The notes beneath the pieces are model-generated. The model had not been told where the DNA came from. It saw only the letters and a list, made by a program, of their open reading frames with translations, and did no database searches. 64,000 nucleotides of DNA from Pseudomonas sp. N3-W (GTDB taxonomy: Bacteria > Pseudomonadota > Gammaproteobacteria > Pseudomonadales > Pseudomonadaceae). The stretch lies in NCBI RefSeq assembly GCF_024970185.1, contig NZ_CP103965.1, positions 2,972,001 through 3,036,000 of the forward strand, read 5' to 3'. How positions within the stretch are numbered: position 1 is the first letter of the stretch; each line of letters starts with the position of its first letter. The translations under genes and the position numbers were made by a program. This document shows positions 26,598-38,100 of this stretch, piece after piece.

Positions 26598-27962
26598 ATG
26601 AAATTCGTCAAGACAATACTGGCGGCCAGCCTGGCGCTGACCATCGCCAGCGGGGCCCATGCCGCGGTATCTGCGGATCAGGCAGCGAAACTCGGCACCA
26701 GCCTCACGGCCGTAGGCGCGGAAAAAGCCGCCAACGCCGATGGCAGCATCCCGGCCTACACCGGTGGCCTGACCACCATTCCCGCCGATTTCAAGACCGG
26801 CGACTCGTTCCGCCCTGACCCCTATGGCAGCGAAAAGCCGCGGCTGGTGATTACCCCGCAAAACGTCGCGCAGCAGAAAGACAAACTGACCGCTACCACG
26901 CAAGCGCTGTTGGCGCGCTACCCGACCTACCGCCTGGATGTGTATCCGACCCACCGCAGCGTTGCATTGCCCAAAGGCGTGCTGGACAACACCGCGAAAA
27001 ATGCCGTGAACGCCAAGACCACTGACGGCGGCCTGGCCCTGGAAAACGTGCTGCCGGGGGTGCCGTTCCCGATTCCGGCCGACGGCAATGAAGCGATGTG
27101 GAACCACTTGTTGCGCTATCAGGGCGTGGCCATGACCAACAAGTACGACTCCTGGAACGTCGACTCGTCCGGCGCTGCGTCGTTGAGTTCAACCGGCGTG
27201 TTCTTCATTGAGTACCCGTTGTATGCCGCTGCACGTCCCGTGGGACCGGTCACGCCCGACGAAACCTATTACAAGATCAAGCTGACCTACACCGGCCCGG
27301 CCCGTCGTGCCGGTGAAGCGTTGTTGCTGATGGACTCGGTCAATCCGCTGAAACAGCCACGGCGTGCCTGGCAATACTTGCCGGGGCAACGTCGGGTGAA
27401 ACTGGCGCCGGACCTGGCCTACGACACGCCTAATCCGGGCACCGTCGGCGCCGCCACCTACGACGATGCGTTCCTGTTCAACGGGGCGATGGACCGCTAC
27501 GACTTCAAACTGGTGGGCAAGAAAGAACTGTATGTGCCGTACAACACCTACAAGCTGAGTTACCACAAGGACGCGGCGGATGTGATGAAAGCCAATCACA
27601 TCAACCCCGACCTGCTGCGCTGGGAGTTGCACCGTGTGTGGGTGGTCGAGGCCACGCTGAAACCGGGCAAACGCCACATCTACAGCAAGCGCACCTTCTA
27701 CCTCGACGAGGACAGCTGGATCGCCCTGGCGTCCGACGAATACGACGGTCGCGGCCAGCTCTACCGTGGCGGTTTCTCGCACCTGACCTACAGCTACGAC
27801 GTGCAGGCGCCGGACACCATCAACCACATGCTCTACGACCTGGTGTCGGGGGCCTACAACGTCAACGGTTTCTATGGTCCCTACGGTGGCCTGAAATACA
27901 TCGACCCCCTGTCCAAGGCCCAGTGGTCCGCTGAATCGCTGGCGGGCGCCGGCATCCGTTAA
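26598..27962 (+). CDS. DUF1329-family periplasmic protein
   Basis: The ATG at 26598 follows CAGGAG by seven nt and lies 32 bp past the DUF1302 gene. The 454-residue protein has a clear signal peptide (MKFVKTILAASLALTIASGAHA). The mature family-typical sequence includes LGTSLTAVGAEKAANADGSI, AYTGGL, FRPDPYGSEKPRLVITPQN, RRAWQYLPGQRRVKLAPDLAYDTP and RHIYSKRTFYLDEDSW. The fold resembles LolA/LolB-like lipid-binding proteins of the periplasm according to general family knowledge, which would fit a shuttle between the membrane transporter and the DUF1302 barrel. That role is inference. Confidence 0.88.
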   Translation: MKFVKTILAASLALTIASGAHAAVSADQAAKLGTSLTAVGAEKAANADGSIPAYTGGLTTIPADFKTGDSFRPDPYGSEKPRLVITPQNVAQQKDKLTATTQALLARYPTYRLDVYPTHRSVALPKGVLDNTAKNAVNAKTTDGGLALENVLPGVPFPIPADGNEAMWNHLLRYQGVAMTNKYDSWNVDSSGAASLSSTGVFFIEYPLYAAARPVGPVTPDETYYKIKLTYTGPARRAGEALLLMDSVNPLKQPRRAWQYLPGQRRVKLAPDLAYDTPNPGTVGAATYDDAFLFNGAMDRYDFKLVGKKELYVPYNTYKLSYHKDAADVMKANHINPDLLRWELHRVWVVEATLKPGKRHIYSKRTFYLDEDSWIALASDEYDGRGQLYRGGFSHLTYSYDVQAPDTINHMLYDLVSGAYNVNGFYGPYGGLKYIDPLSKAQWSAESLAGAGIR

Positions 27963-27980
27963 ACCCACGATCCTCCCCCC

Positions 27981-28006
27981 CTGTGGGAGCAGGCCCGCTC
28001 CCACAG
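27981..28006. repeat. Single REP palindrome between DUF1329 and YCF48 genes
   Basis: CTGTGGGAGC and its exact complement flank AGGCCC. It lies 18 bp after the DUF1329 stop, inside what otherwise looks like one transcription unit, so it may adjust relative mRNA levels within the operon. Confidence 0.85.
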
Positions 28007-28046
28007 TTGGATCGTGGTGTTCTGTAGATCACCCGAGATAATAAGA

Positions 28047-29120
28047 ATGACAATGACCAAGTGGTTTCTACTGGCCGCATTGGCGGCAGCGATGGCGGTG
28101 CCTTTTAGCCGTCCGGTGATTGCCGCAGAGTTTGCCGATGTCCTCGACACCCCGGCGCTGCGCAGTGACCTGGCCGCACAATCCACGCTCACCGGGATGA
28201 CCCGTGCCGGCGAACGGTTGGTTGCGGTCGGTCAACGCGGGCGCATCGTCTACTCCGATGATGCGGGGCAGCATTGGCAACAGGCGCAAGTCCCGGTCAG
28301 CTCGGACCTGGTTGCCGTGAATTTTCCGAGCCCGCAACAGGGCTGGGCAGTGGGGCACGACGGCGTGGTGCTGCACAGCAGCGACGCGGGTCAGAGCTGG
28401 ACCCGGCAACTCGACGGCCGTCAGGTCGGGCCGCTGCTGCTTGCTTACTATCAACGTCAACTGGCCCAAACACCGGACGACACCGAGCTGCAAGCCCGGG
28501 TCGATGAAGCCCGGCGCATGGTCGAAGACGGCGCTGACAAGCCGTTTCTCGATGTCTGGTTCGACAACGAGCAGGTCGGCTACATCGTCGGCGCCTTCAA
28601 CCTCATCCTGCGCACCGACGATGGTGGCCAGAGCTGGACGCCGTTGCTGGATCGCACCGATAACCCCGGCGCGCTGAATCTCTACGCGATACGCGCAGTG
28701 GGCAGCGAGCTGTTCATCGTCGGCGAGCAAGGCCTGGTCCTCAAACGCGATCGCGCCAGCGGCCGCTTCAACGCAATTCCCACGCCCTATAACGGCAGTT
28801 TTTTCGGCATCACCGGCAAGCCCGTCGCGGTCCTGGTGTTCGGCTTGCGCGGCAACGTCTTTCGCAGCACCGACAGTGGTGCGAGCTGGACGAAAGTCGA
28901 GCTCGGTCTGGCGCTGAGCATGACCGCCGCCAGCGTTACCAATGACGGCCGGATCGTGCTGGTCAGTCAGGCCGGCCATGTGCTGGTCAGCAGCGACGAC
29001 GGCGCGAGTTTCCACCCGTTGCCGAACACATTGGCGCCCACCGCCGCCGCGCAAGTGACCACCGGCGGCGCACTGGTCCTGGCGGGCACCCGTGGCCTGC
29101 GCCAAGCCCCTCTCGAATAA
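28047..29120 (+). CDS. YCF48/BNR-repeat beta-propeller protein, exported
   Basis: Starting at ATG 28047 (28053 is an equal alternative), the 357-residue product has a signal peptide (FLLAALAAAMAVPFSRPVIA). Repeated propeller blades follow with Asp-box-like patterns: VYSDDAGQHWQQ, GWAVGHDGVVLHSSDAGQSW, GYIVGAFNLILRTDDGGQSW, FIVGEQGLVLKRD, NVFRSTDSGASW and VLVSSDDGASF. Such YCF48-like proteins are linked to complex assembly in phototrophs and occur beside MMPL transporters and DUF1329 in heterotrophs. It is 24 bp before the transporter gene, so it is likely a periplasmic partner of it. Confidence 0.85.
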   Translation: MTMTKWFLLAALAAAMAVPFSRPVIAAEFADVLDTPALRSDLAAQSTLTGMTRAGERLVAVGQRGRIVYSDDAGQHWQQAQVPVSSDLVAVNFPSPQQGWAVGHDGVVLHSSDAGQSWTRQLDGRQVGPLLLAYYQRQLAQTPDDTELQARVDEARRMVEDGADKPFLDVWFDNEQVGYIVGAFNLILRTDDGGQSWTPLLDRTDNPGALNLYAIRAVGSELFIVGEQGLVLKRDRASGRFNAIPTPYNGSFFGITGKPVAVLVFGLRGNVFRSTDSGASWTKVELGLALSMTAASVTNDGRIVLVSQAGHVLVSSDDGASFHPLPNTLAPTAAAQVTTGGALVLAGTRGLRQAPLE

Positions 29121-29144
29121 GCACGGCATTACACAGAGAACACC

Positions 29145-31577
29145 ATGATGGGTCACTACGAAACTGAAACAATGCCGGTCATTCACGAACTCAAGGGGTT
29201 TGATGCACGCTCCGGTAACGTCCTCGAACGGCTGATATTCAATCACCGACTGTGGGTGGTGCTGGCCTGCCTGTTGGTCACGCTGACGTTGAGTTACTTC
29301 GCGGCCACGCGGCTGACACTCAATGCCAGCTTCGAAAAAATGCTCCCGCAGAGCCAGCCATTCATCAAGAACTACCTGGAAAACCGTCAGGCCCTGCGCG
29401 GTCTGGGCAACGCGGTGCGGGTGGTGGTGGAGAGCAGCAACGGCGATATTTTCGACCCGCACTATCTGGACGCGCTGAAGGAGATCAACGACGAACTGTT
29501 CGTGACCCCCGGCGTCGACCGTGCCTGGATGAAATCCCTGTGGACCCCGGCGGTGCGCTGGACCGAAGTCACCGAGGAGGGCTTCCAGGGCGGCCCGGTG
29601 ATGCCGGATTCCTATGACGGCTCGGCCCAGAGCGTGGAGCAATTGCGGCAAAACATTGCGCGTTCCGGGATCGTCGGCAGCCTGATCGGCAACAACTTCA
29701 AGTCGAGCATGATTTTCGTGCCATTGCTGGAGAAGGACCCGATCACTGGCCAGGGCATCGACTATCACCAGTTCTCGAAAACCCTCGAAGAAAAACTGCG
29801 CGACACATACGAATTCGAAGGTCATGCCCGTGTCGCTGGCGAAGAGGGCAAAGGCCCGATCAAGGTGCGCGTCATCGGCTTTGCCAAACTGGTCGGCGAT
29901 CTGCTCGACGGGCTGCTGCAGGTGATGCTGTATTTCGGCGCCGCCGCACTGATTGCCACGGCGATCATCTTCTATTTCACCCGCTGCGTGCGCAGTACCG
30001 CGCTGGTGATCCTCTGTTCGGTGATCGCCGTCGCCTGGCAACTGGGCCTGGTGGCGATGTTCGGTTTCGCCCTCGACCCGTTCTCGATTCTGGTGCCGTT
30101 CCTGGTGTTTGCCATCGGCGTGTCCCATGGCGCGCAGAAAATGAACGGGATCATGCAGGACGTCGGACGCGGCACCCATCAGCTGATCGCCGCGCGCTAT
30201 ACCTTTCGCCGACTGTTTCTCGCCGGGCTCACCGCCTTGCTGGCGGACGCCGTGGGTTTTGCGGTGCTGATGCTGATTGACATCCCGGTGATCCAGGACC
30301 TGGCAATCACCGCCAGCATCGGCGTTGCGGTGCTGATCTTCACCAATCTGGTGTTGCTGCCGGTGTTGCTGTCCTACAGCGGCGTGAGTCGCAAGGCCGC
30401 CGAGCGCAGCCTGCGGGCCGAGAACAAGGAACTGCGCGGCAAAGGCCTGGGCGCCTTCTGGCGTTTTCTCGACAAGTTCACTGAACGGCGCTGGGCCACC
30501 ATCGCCCTGAGCGTGGCCGGCCTGCTGGCCGTGGGCGGGCTGGTCGTCAGCCATCACCTGAAGATCGGCGACCTCGATCCCGGCGCCCCGGAACTGCGCG
30601 CCGATTCGCGTTACAACCGAGACAACGCCTACATCACCGCCAATTATTCGCTGTCCAGCGACCAGTTCGCGATCATGCTCAAGACCCCAAGCGAAGGCTG
30701 CCTCAAATACGAGACGCTGATTGAAGCCGACCGTCTGGGCTGGCTGTTGCAGCAACAGCCCGGCGTGCAAACCACCGTATCGCTGGTCAACGCCGTGCGC
30801 CAGATCACCGCCGGCTCCTATGAAGGCAACCCGAAGTGGCTGACCATCGCCCGCAACCAGAACGTGCTGAACTACGGCGCCCAACAGGCCTCGGTCAGCA
30901 GCCCGGACCTGTTCAACAACGACTGCTCGATGATGCCGATCGTCGCCTACCTCTCGGATCACAAGGCCGAAACCCTCGACCGGGTGGTGCAGGTGGCCGA
31001 GACGTTCGCCCGCGAACACAGCAACGGCGAGCGCCAGTTCATGCTGGCGGCGGGCAGCGCCGGGATCGAAGCGGCGACCAACATCGTCGTGCGCGAGGCC
31101 AATCGCACGATGCTGTTGTACGTCTATGGCGCGGTGATCGTGTTGTGTTTCATCACCTTCCGCAGCTGGCGTGCGGTGGTGGTGGCAGTGGTGCCGCTGA
31201 TGCTGACCTCGATCCTGTGCGAGGCGCTGATGGTCTGGCTCGGCATGGGGGTCAAAGTCGCCACGCTGCCAGTGATCGCACTCGGTGTCGGCATCGGCGT
31301 CGACTACGCGTTGTACCTGCTGAGCGTGCAACTGGCCCAGCAACGCGCGGGATTGTCGCTGACCGAGGCCTACCGCAATGCAGTGGGTTTCACCGGCAAA
31401 GTGGTGGCGTTGGTGGGCATTACCCTGGCCGCGGGGGTGATCACCTGGGCCTGGTCGCCGATCAAGTTCCAGGCCGACATGGGCATCCTGCTGACGTTCA
31501 TGTTCATCTGGAACATGGTCGGGGCCCTGGTGCTGATTCCGGCGCTGTCACATTTCATGTTGAACAAGGTGAAATGA
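29145..31577 (+). CDS. MMPL/RND-superfamily transporter
   Basis: The 810-residue protein has two RND halves. Each starts with one helix (RLWVVLACLLVTLTLSYFAA; WATIALSVAGLLAVGGLVVS), a large periplasmic loop and a five-helix bundle. FILVPFLVFAIGVSHGAQKMNG and IALGVGIGVDYALYLLS mark the conserved helix 4/10 region of MMPL and Patched-like proteins, with the D in the second copy. Such proteins move lipids or hydrophobic molecules using proton motive force. As the last gene after DUF1302, DUF1329 and YCF48 genes it is probably the engine of a lipid-like transport system. The direction of transport cannot be told. Confidence 0.9.
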   Translation: MMGHYETETMPVIHELKGFDARSGNVLERLIFNHRLWVVLACLLVTLTLSYFAATRLTLNASFEKMLPQSQPFIKNYLENRQALRGLGNAVRVVVESSNGDIFDPHYLDALKEINDELFVTPGVDRAWMKSLWTPAVRWTEVTEEGFQGGPVMPDSYDGSAQSVEQLRQNIARSGIVGSLIGNNFKSSMIFVPLLEKDPITGQGIDYHQFSKTLEEKLRDTYEFEGHARVAGEEGKGPIKVRVIGFAKLVGDLLDGLLQVMLYFGAAALIATAIIFYFTRCVRSTALVILCSVIAVAWQLGLVAMFGFALDPFSILVPFLVFAIGVSHGAQKMNGIMQDVGRGTHQLIAARYTFRRLFLAGLTALLADAVGFAVLMLIDIPVIQDLAITASIGVAVLIFTNLVLLPVLLSYSGVSRKAAERSLRAENKELRGKGLGAFWRFLDKFTERRWATIALSVAGLLAVGGLVVSHHLKIGDLDPGAPELRADSRYNRDNAYITANYSLSSDQFAIMLKTPSEGCLKYETLIEADRLGWLLQQQPGVQTTVSLVNAVRQITAGSYEGNPKWLTIARNQNVLNYGAQQASVSSPDLFNNDCSMMPIVAYLSDHKAETLDRVVQVAETFAREHSNGERQFMLAAGSAGIEAATNIVVREANRTMLLYVYGAVIVLCFITFRSWRAVVVAVVPLMLTSILCEALMVWLGMGVKVATLPVIALGVGIGVDYALYLLSVQLAQQRAGLSLTEAYRNAVGFTGKVVALVGITLAAGVITWAWSPIKFQADMGILLTFMFIWNMVGALVLIPALSHFMLNKVK

Positions 31578-32145
31578 GCCCCGGCTCGGAAATTTTTGCA
31601 GAATTTTCTTGCGACGATAAAGGAAGCGTCTGATAGCAATTTCGCAAATTTCCTACATTTTGTTTGCCTCCCCGCCAAAAATCATGGTTATTATCCGGCG
31701 GCGTTTCGGGCCAAAAGTCCGGCGCCAACGGATTGCCGTGTGTCCACAGACCCGGTAATCGCAGCCGATCGGGACCACCCTGGCGCTGTCACCCCTGCGC
31801 AGGTTGCTCCCCGTCGTTGACCCTCAAACGGAAGTCGAGGTTTCAATTGGTCACGCGGTCAGCAATCGTCGGTGTAATGGGCAGGGCGGCCAAGGTCGTC
31901 AATGATCCAGTGAATTCTCCAGCTGTTTGCGATGCCCGGCTTGCGGCGCTCTTCGCCAGCCAGTCTCCTGCCATTCTCCTGTGTGCCTGCACGTCCGACA
32001 GTGACGTGACTGCGCGAGCACGCGCCGCGCCATCCCCCTGAATTCGAATGACCGACCCGGCACTCAGCGCCGGGGCCTGACTGGCGGGGCTATGACTGCC
32101 CCAGCCTGATCACAAAAATAATGCAGTCATGGACGGTAGCCTCCG
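31578..32145. other. Intergenic leader before the NRPS operon
   Basis: No convincing gene is seen in this 568-bp gap; the short frames have no family resemblance. It is AT-richer near 31590-31680, where GGAAATTTTTGC and GCAAATTTCC (31644-31653) form an imperfect inverted repeat. A GC-rich hairpin (CCCGGC/GCCGGG, 32056-32074) precedes the NRPS start. The ribosome site of the first NRPS is weak. The promoter must lie here but no firm -35/-10 pair was found. Confidence 0.5.
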
Positions 32146-35100
32146 ATGTTCGACAACTCTTCCTTGCGCGGGGCGACCTCCGCGCAGCCCGGCGTTTTAT
32201 CCGAAAAAACACCGGCACAGCCCTTTGACGAACAGCTGTGCGTGCACGGCTTGTTCGAAGCCCAGGTGCTGCGCAACCCCGACGCCATTGCCGCACGGTT
32301 TGAGCGTGATGCGCTGAGCTATGGCGAGCTGAACATCCGCGCCAACCGCCTGGCCCATCACTTGCGTAGCCTTGGTGTCGGGCCGGACGTGCGGGTCGGG
32401 TTATGCCTGGAGCGCTCGCTGCAGATGCTGGTCGGCGTGCTCGCGGTGCTCAAGGCCGGTGGCGCTTATGTGCCGCTGGACCCGGCGTACCCGCAGGCGC
32501 GGCTGGCGCATATGCTGGCCGACAGCGCGCCGTTGGTGGTGCTGACCCACGGTCCGGCGCGTGCCGCCTTGCTGGCGACGCTTGAAACGTCGGCCACCGC
32601 GCCGACGGTACTGGATCTGGACGACGCCAGCCCCTGGGCGCAGCAATCGCCGGACAATCCCCAGGCCGATGCGGTTGGGCTGACGCCTCGGCATCTGGCC
32701 TACGTGATCTACACCTCGGGCTCCACCGGCACCCCCAAAGGCGTGATGGTCGAGCATCGCGGGCTGATCGCCGTCAGCGCCGCCTGGGAAAAACTCTACG
32801 CCTTGGGCGGGCCGCTCAATCACCTGCAAATGGCCGGTTTTTCCTTCGACGTGTTCAGCGCCGACCTGATCCGCGCGCTGGGTTTTGGCGGCACGCTGGT
32901 GCTGTGCCCGCGTGAATCGCTGATGGACCCGGCGGCGTTGTATCGCTTGTTGAGCGACGCGCAGATCGGCTTTGCCGACTTCGTGCCGGCGGTGCTCAAT
33001 GCGCTGCTGGCCTGGGTGGAGGCGGCTGGTCACGACCTGAGGTTCATGCGCACCGTGGTCTGCGGTTCGGACATCTGGACTGCGCACAGCGCCCGGCAAT
33101 TGCGCACGCTGTGTGGCGAGCAGGTGCAGATCGTCCAGGCCTATGGCGTCACCGAAGCGAGCATCGACAGCACCTGTTTCGAATTCACCGCCCAGCGCCA
33201 GGTCGACGGCGTGCTGCCCATCGGCCGGGCGCTGGCCAATACCCGTATCTACCTGCTCGACGATTCGGGCGAACCGGTTCCCGTGGGCGTCGCGGGCGAG
33301 CTGCACATCGGTGGTGTCGGTGTCGCACGGGGTTATCTGAACCTGCCGCAACTGACCGCCGAACGCTTTATCGACAGCCCGTTCGTGGCCGGCGAACGTC
33401 TGTACCGCAGCGGCGATCTGGCGCGTTATCGGGCTGACGGCAATCTTGAATTCCTCGGGCGTAACGACTTCCAGGCCAAACTGCGCGGCCTGCGTCTGGA
33501 ACTGGGGGAAATCGAGGCAGCGCTGCTGCAGGTTGACGGCGTGCGTGAATGCCTGGTGCTGTTGCGTCAGGACACGCCCGGTGAGCCGCGACTGGTTGCC
33601 TATTACCTGCAAAAAGCCGACGCGGCGCTCAGCCCGCGTTCACTGCGCGAGCAACTGCAACTCAGCCTGCCGGATTACATGCTGCCCAGCGCATTCGTGC
33701 GTCTGGACGCGCTGCCGCTGACCGGCAACGGCAAGGTCGATCGCGGCGCATTGCCGGCACCGCAGGCCGACGCCTTCGATCAGCGCGACTATCAGGCACC
33801 GCAAGGCCCGCTGGAAACCGCACTCGGCGCCATCTGGGCCGAGGTGCTGGGGGTCGAGCGAGTTGGGCGCGACGATCAGTTCTTCGCCCTCGGCGGCCAC
33901 TCGTTGCTGGTGATGCGCGTACTGGCTCAGGTTCGCCACACGCTGGGGCTGGAAGTGCCACCTTCGGCGCTGTTCGCCGCCCCGGTGCTCGCGCAGTTCG
34001 CCGAGCGCCTGGCACTCAGCCGGGACACGGTTCGCGTGGCGATCACGGCGGTTGAACGCACGGGCGCGCAAACGTTGTCGTCTGCCCAGCAACGCCTGTG
34101 GTTTCTGGCGCAAATGGAGGGTGGCAACGCGGCGTATCACATGCCCTTGAACCTGCGTTTGCGCGGCCCCTTGCACGTGGCGGCCCTCGAACGCAGCTTC
34201 AATCAACTGGTGGCGCGCCATGAAGCGCTGCGCACCACGTTCATTGCCGTCGAAGGCGAAGGGCGGCAGCAAGTGGCGCCGCCTGCGCACAGCATCAAGC
34301 TGGCGGTAACTGATCTACAGGGGCTTGGCGATGCCGAGGCGCGCCTCATCGGTTTGATCGACGAGGAGGGCGCCAGGCCGTTCGACCTGAGCCGTGGCCC
34401 GCTGATGCGCGTCAGTCTGGTACGGCTGGCGGACGATGAGCATGTGCTGCTGCTGACCCAACACCACATCGTTTCCGATGGCTGGTCGATGGGCGTACTG
34501 ACCCGCGAACTGGGCCAGTTGTACGAAGCCGCGTTGCAGGATCAGGACGATCCGCTGCCGCCGCTGCCCGTGCAGTATGTCGATTACGCCGTGTGGCAAC
34601 GCCAGTGGCTGAGCGGTGAAGTGCTGGCGCAGCAAAGCCGCTATTGGCGCGATACGCTCAGCGGTGCGCCGGTGCTGCTGGAACTGCCGGCTGATCACAA
34701 GCGCCCTGCGGTGCAGGATTATCTGGGCGGTTTCGTGCCGCTGGTGTTCGATCGCGCCTTGACCGCTCGCCTGAAAACGCTGGGCTTGCAGCAGGGCACC
34801 ACGCTGTTCATGAATCTGCTGGCCGGCTGGTCGCTGTTGTTATCGCGCTTGTCGGGGCAAGCCGACGTGGTGATCGGCGTACCGTCGGCCAACCGCAGCC
34901 AGCAGGAACTGGAAGGGTTGATCGGTTTTTTCGTCAACACCCTGGCCCTGCGCATGACCCAGAGCGGCACGCCGTCGGTGACGCAATGGCTGCAACAGGC
35001 GCGCCGCGTCGCGCTGGACGCCCAGGAACATCAGGACCTGCCGTTCGAGCAGGTGGTGGAACTGCTCAACCCGCCGCGCAGCCTGGCCCACAGTCCGCTG

Positions 35101-38100
35101 TTCCAGGTGCTGTTTGCCTGGGAGCAGGATCAGGGCTCGGACCTGGCGTTGTCCGGGCTGGACATCAGCCCGGTCGAGAGCAGCCATCATGTCGCCAAGT
35201 TCGATTTGCAACTGGCGCTCAGCGAGCGCGACGGGCAAATCGTCGGCGGCCTGGAATACGCCTCGGGGCTGTTCGAGCGCGACACCGTGGCGCAGTTCGG
35301 CGAGTACCTGCGCCGGGTGCTGACGCAGATGGTCGAGGACAGCGAACAGCCGTTATCGACGATCAAGCTGCTGAGCGCCGAACAACAGCAACAGATCGTC
35401 CACCAGTGGAACCGCACCGAGCGCGACACCACGGCCATGCCCGGTTGCGTGGCGCGTTTTGAAGCGGTGGCCCGGCACACGCCCGAGGCGGTGGCGCTGC
35501 TCGCCGTCGGCCAACAACTGAGTTACGGCGAGCTGAATCAGGCCGCCAACCGCCTCGCGCATTACCTGATCGAGCAAGGCGTACGCCCCGAGCACCGGGT
35601 GGGGCTGTGCCTGGAGCGCTCGCCGCAGATGGTCATTGGCCTGCTGGCGATTCTCAAGGCCGGCGCGGCCTACGTGCCGTTCGACCCGGCGTATCCGGGA
35701 GAGCGTCTGGCGTTCATGTTCAGCGATGCCGCACCGACCTTGCTACTGACTCAGGCCGCACTGCGTGACGGTCTGCCGTTGAGTGAAAGCGGGCTGAAGA
35801 CCTGTTGCCTGGACACCGATGCCGAGCAATGGGCAAATGGTCCGGACACCGATCCGCAAGTGGCGGTGAGCCCCGATAATCTGGCCTACGTGCTTTACAC
35901 CTCCGGTTCCACTGGCCGTCCCAAGGGCGTGGCCCACAGTCACCGGGCGCTGGATAACCTGATCGCCTGGCAACTCGACCAGACCACGGCGCCGCGCCGG
36001 GTGCTGCAATTTGCCTCGCTGAACTTCGACGTGTCGTTCCAGGAAATCAGCAGCACCCTGTGCCAGGGCGCCAGCTTGCTGCTGATGACCGAAGACAGCC
36101 GTAAAGACCTTGCCGCCCTGCGTCCGACCCTGGTGGCCGAAGGCGTGCAGCGGGCGTTCCTGCCTTTTGCCGTGTTGCAGCAACTGGCCGGCCTGACCGA
36201 AGCCGATGCGCCGATACCGGCCGGTGGCTGCGAGATCGTCACGGCGGGTGAAGCGCTGCAAATCAACGATGAACTGCGCGGCTTTGTCCGTGGCCTCGGC
36301 GCTGCGCAACTGCACAACCAGTACGGCCCGACCGAAACCCATGTGGTCAGCCAGTTCAGCCTGTCGTGCAGCGATGCCGAGCACTGGCCGGACGCGCCGC
36401 CGATTGGACGCCCCATCGCCAATGCCCGGCTGTACGTGCTGGACGACCACCTGAACCCGGTGCCGGTCGGCGTGGCGGGTGAGTTGTACATGGCCGGCGC
36501 GTGCCTGGCGCGGGGTTATCTGAACCGCCCGGACCTGACCGCCGAACGTTTTGTGCCGGACCCGTTCAGCAACGAACCCGGCGCACGAATGTACCGCAGC
36601 GGCGACCTGGCGAAGTTCCAGGCCGACGGCAACGTGCAGTACCTGGGACGCATCGACCAGCAGGTCAAACTGCGCGGTTTCCGTATCGAACTCGGCGAGA
36701 TCGACAGCCTGCTGCAACAGCAAGCCGGCGTGCACCAGGCCGCCGTGCTGCTGCGCGAAGACGTGGCGGGGGACAAACGGCTGGTGGCTTACGTGGTCGG
36801 CCCGGCGTCCAGCGAAGCCCTGCGCGCCGAGCTGCAACGGCATCTGCCGGAACACATGATCCCGAGTGCCTGGATGTCGCTGGCGAACTTGCCGCTGACC
36901 CGCAACGGCAAGCTCGACCGTCAGGCGCTGCCCGCGCCGGAACGCAGCGCCGGGGCCGCGTATGTGGCACCGCGCGACGACGTCGAGCGGCACATGGCCG
37001 AGATCTGGGCCGAAGTGCTCAAGTGCGAGCGGGTCGGCTTGCACGACAACTTCTTCGACCTGGGCGGGCATTCGCTTTTGGCGACGCGGATGATCTACGC
37101 GATCAACCAGCGCATGGGCGCGCAACTGTCCCTGAGCAGCCTGTTCCAGACCCCGGTACTGATGGACCTGGCGGCGCAGGTGCGGGCCGCTCTTGAGCAC
37201 GAGATCCGCATCGAACCGGCCTTCTGCGAGATCGAAGCGGACCGCGCCGCCCGGCATGCGCCATTTCCCCTGACCGATATCCAGCAGGCGTACTGGTTTG
37301 GCCGTGAAGCCACGGTCAGCCTCGGCGGCGTCAGCGCTCACGGCTACGAAGAACTGCGCATCCCCGATTTCGACGCTGGCCGCTTCGAGCAGGCGCTGAA
37401 TCGCATGATCCAGCGCCACGACATGCTGCGCGTGGTGTTCCTGAGCGACGGCACGCAGCAGGTGCTGGAACAAGTGCCGAGCTACTGCATGCCGCGTAGC
37501 GATCTGCGCGGCTTGCCCGCCGACATCGCGCAGCGCACCCTCGAAGCGACCCGCGAACGCCAGTCGCATCAGGTGCTGGACGCCAGTCGTTGGCCGCTGT
37601 TCGAGTTCAGCCTGTCGCTGCTCGATGACGGCATCACCCATTTGCACATCAGCCTCGATGCGTTGATCGTCGATGCGGCGAGTACGCAGATTCTGGCCCG
37701 CGAGCTGATGGCGTTCTACGTCGATCCGGCGCTGGTCCTGCCCGAGCCGGGCCTGACGTTTCGTGACTATGTGCTGGCCGAACATCAGTTGCGCAGCGGC
37801 AGCCGCTACGAGCAGGCGCTGGGCTACTGGCGCGAGCGGGTCACCACCCTGGCACCGGCGCCGGACCTGCCGCTGGTGCGCCAGCCGGACAGTATTGCCA
37901 ACCCGCACTTCACCCGCCGCGACCGCGACATGTCGGCAGCGCAATGGACGCAACTCAAGGCCGTGGCCAAACAGTTTGCGGTGACGCCGTCGGTGATGCT
38001 GCTGACCGCGTTCAGCGAAGTGCTGGCGCTGTGGAGCCGCACGCCACGTTTCACCCTGAGCTTGCCGCTGTTCAACCGCTTGCCGTTGCACCCGGACGTC

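Noticed and set aside
28068..31343. 1091-codon frame on the minus strand, opposite the YCF48 and MMPL genes
   Set aside because: The sense genes have signal peptide, propeller and transporter motifs; the antisense product is His/Gln/Arg-rich with no domain, as expected of GC-rich shadow frames.
31664..32041. 125-codon frame before NRPS1
   Set aside because: No good ribosome site, Arg/Ser/Cys-rich composition and no family resemblance; treated as leader DNA.
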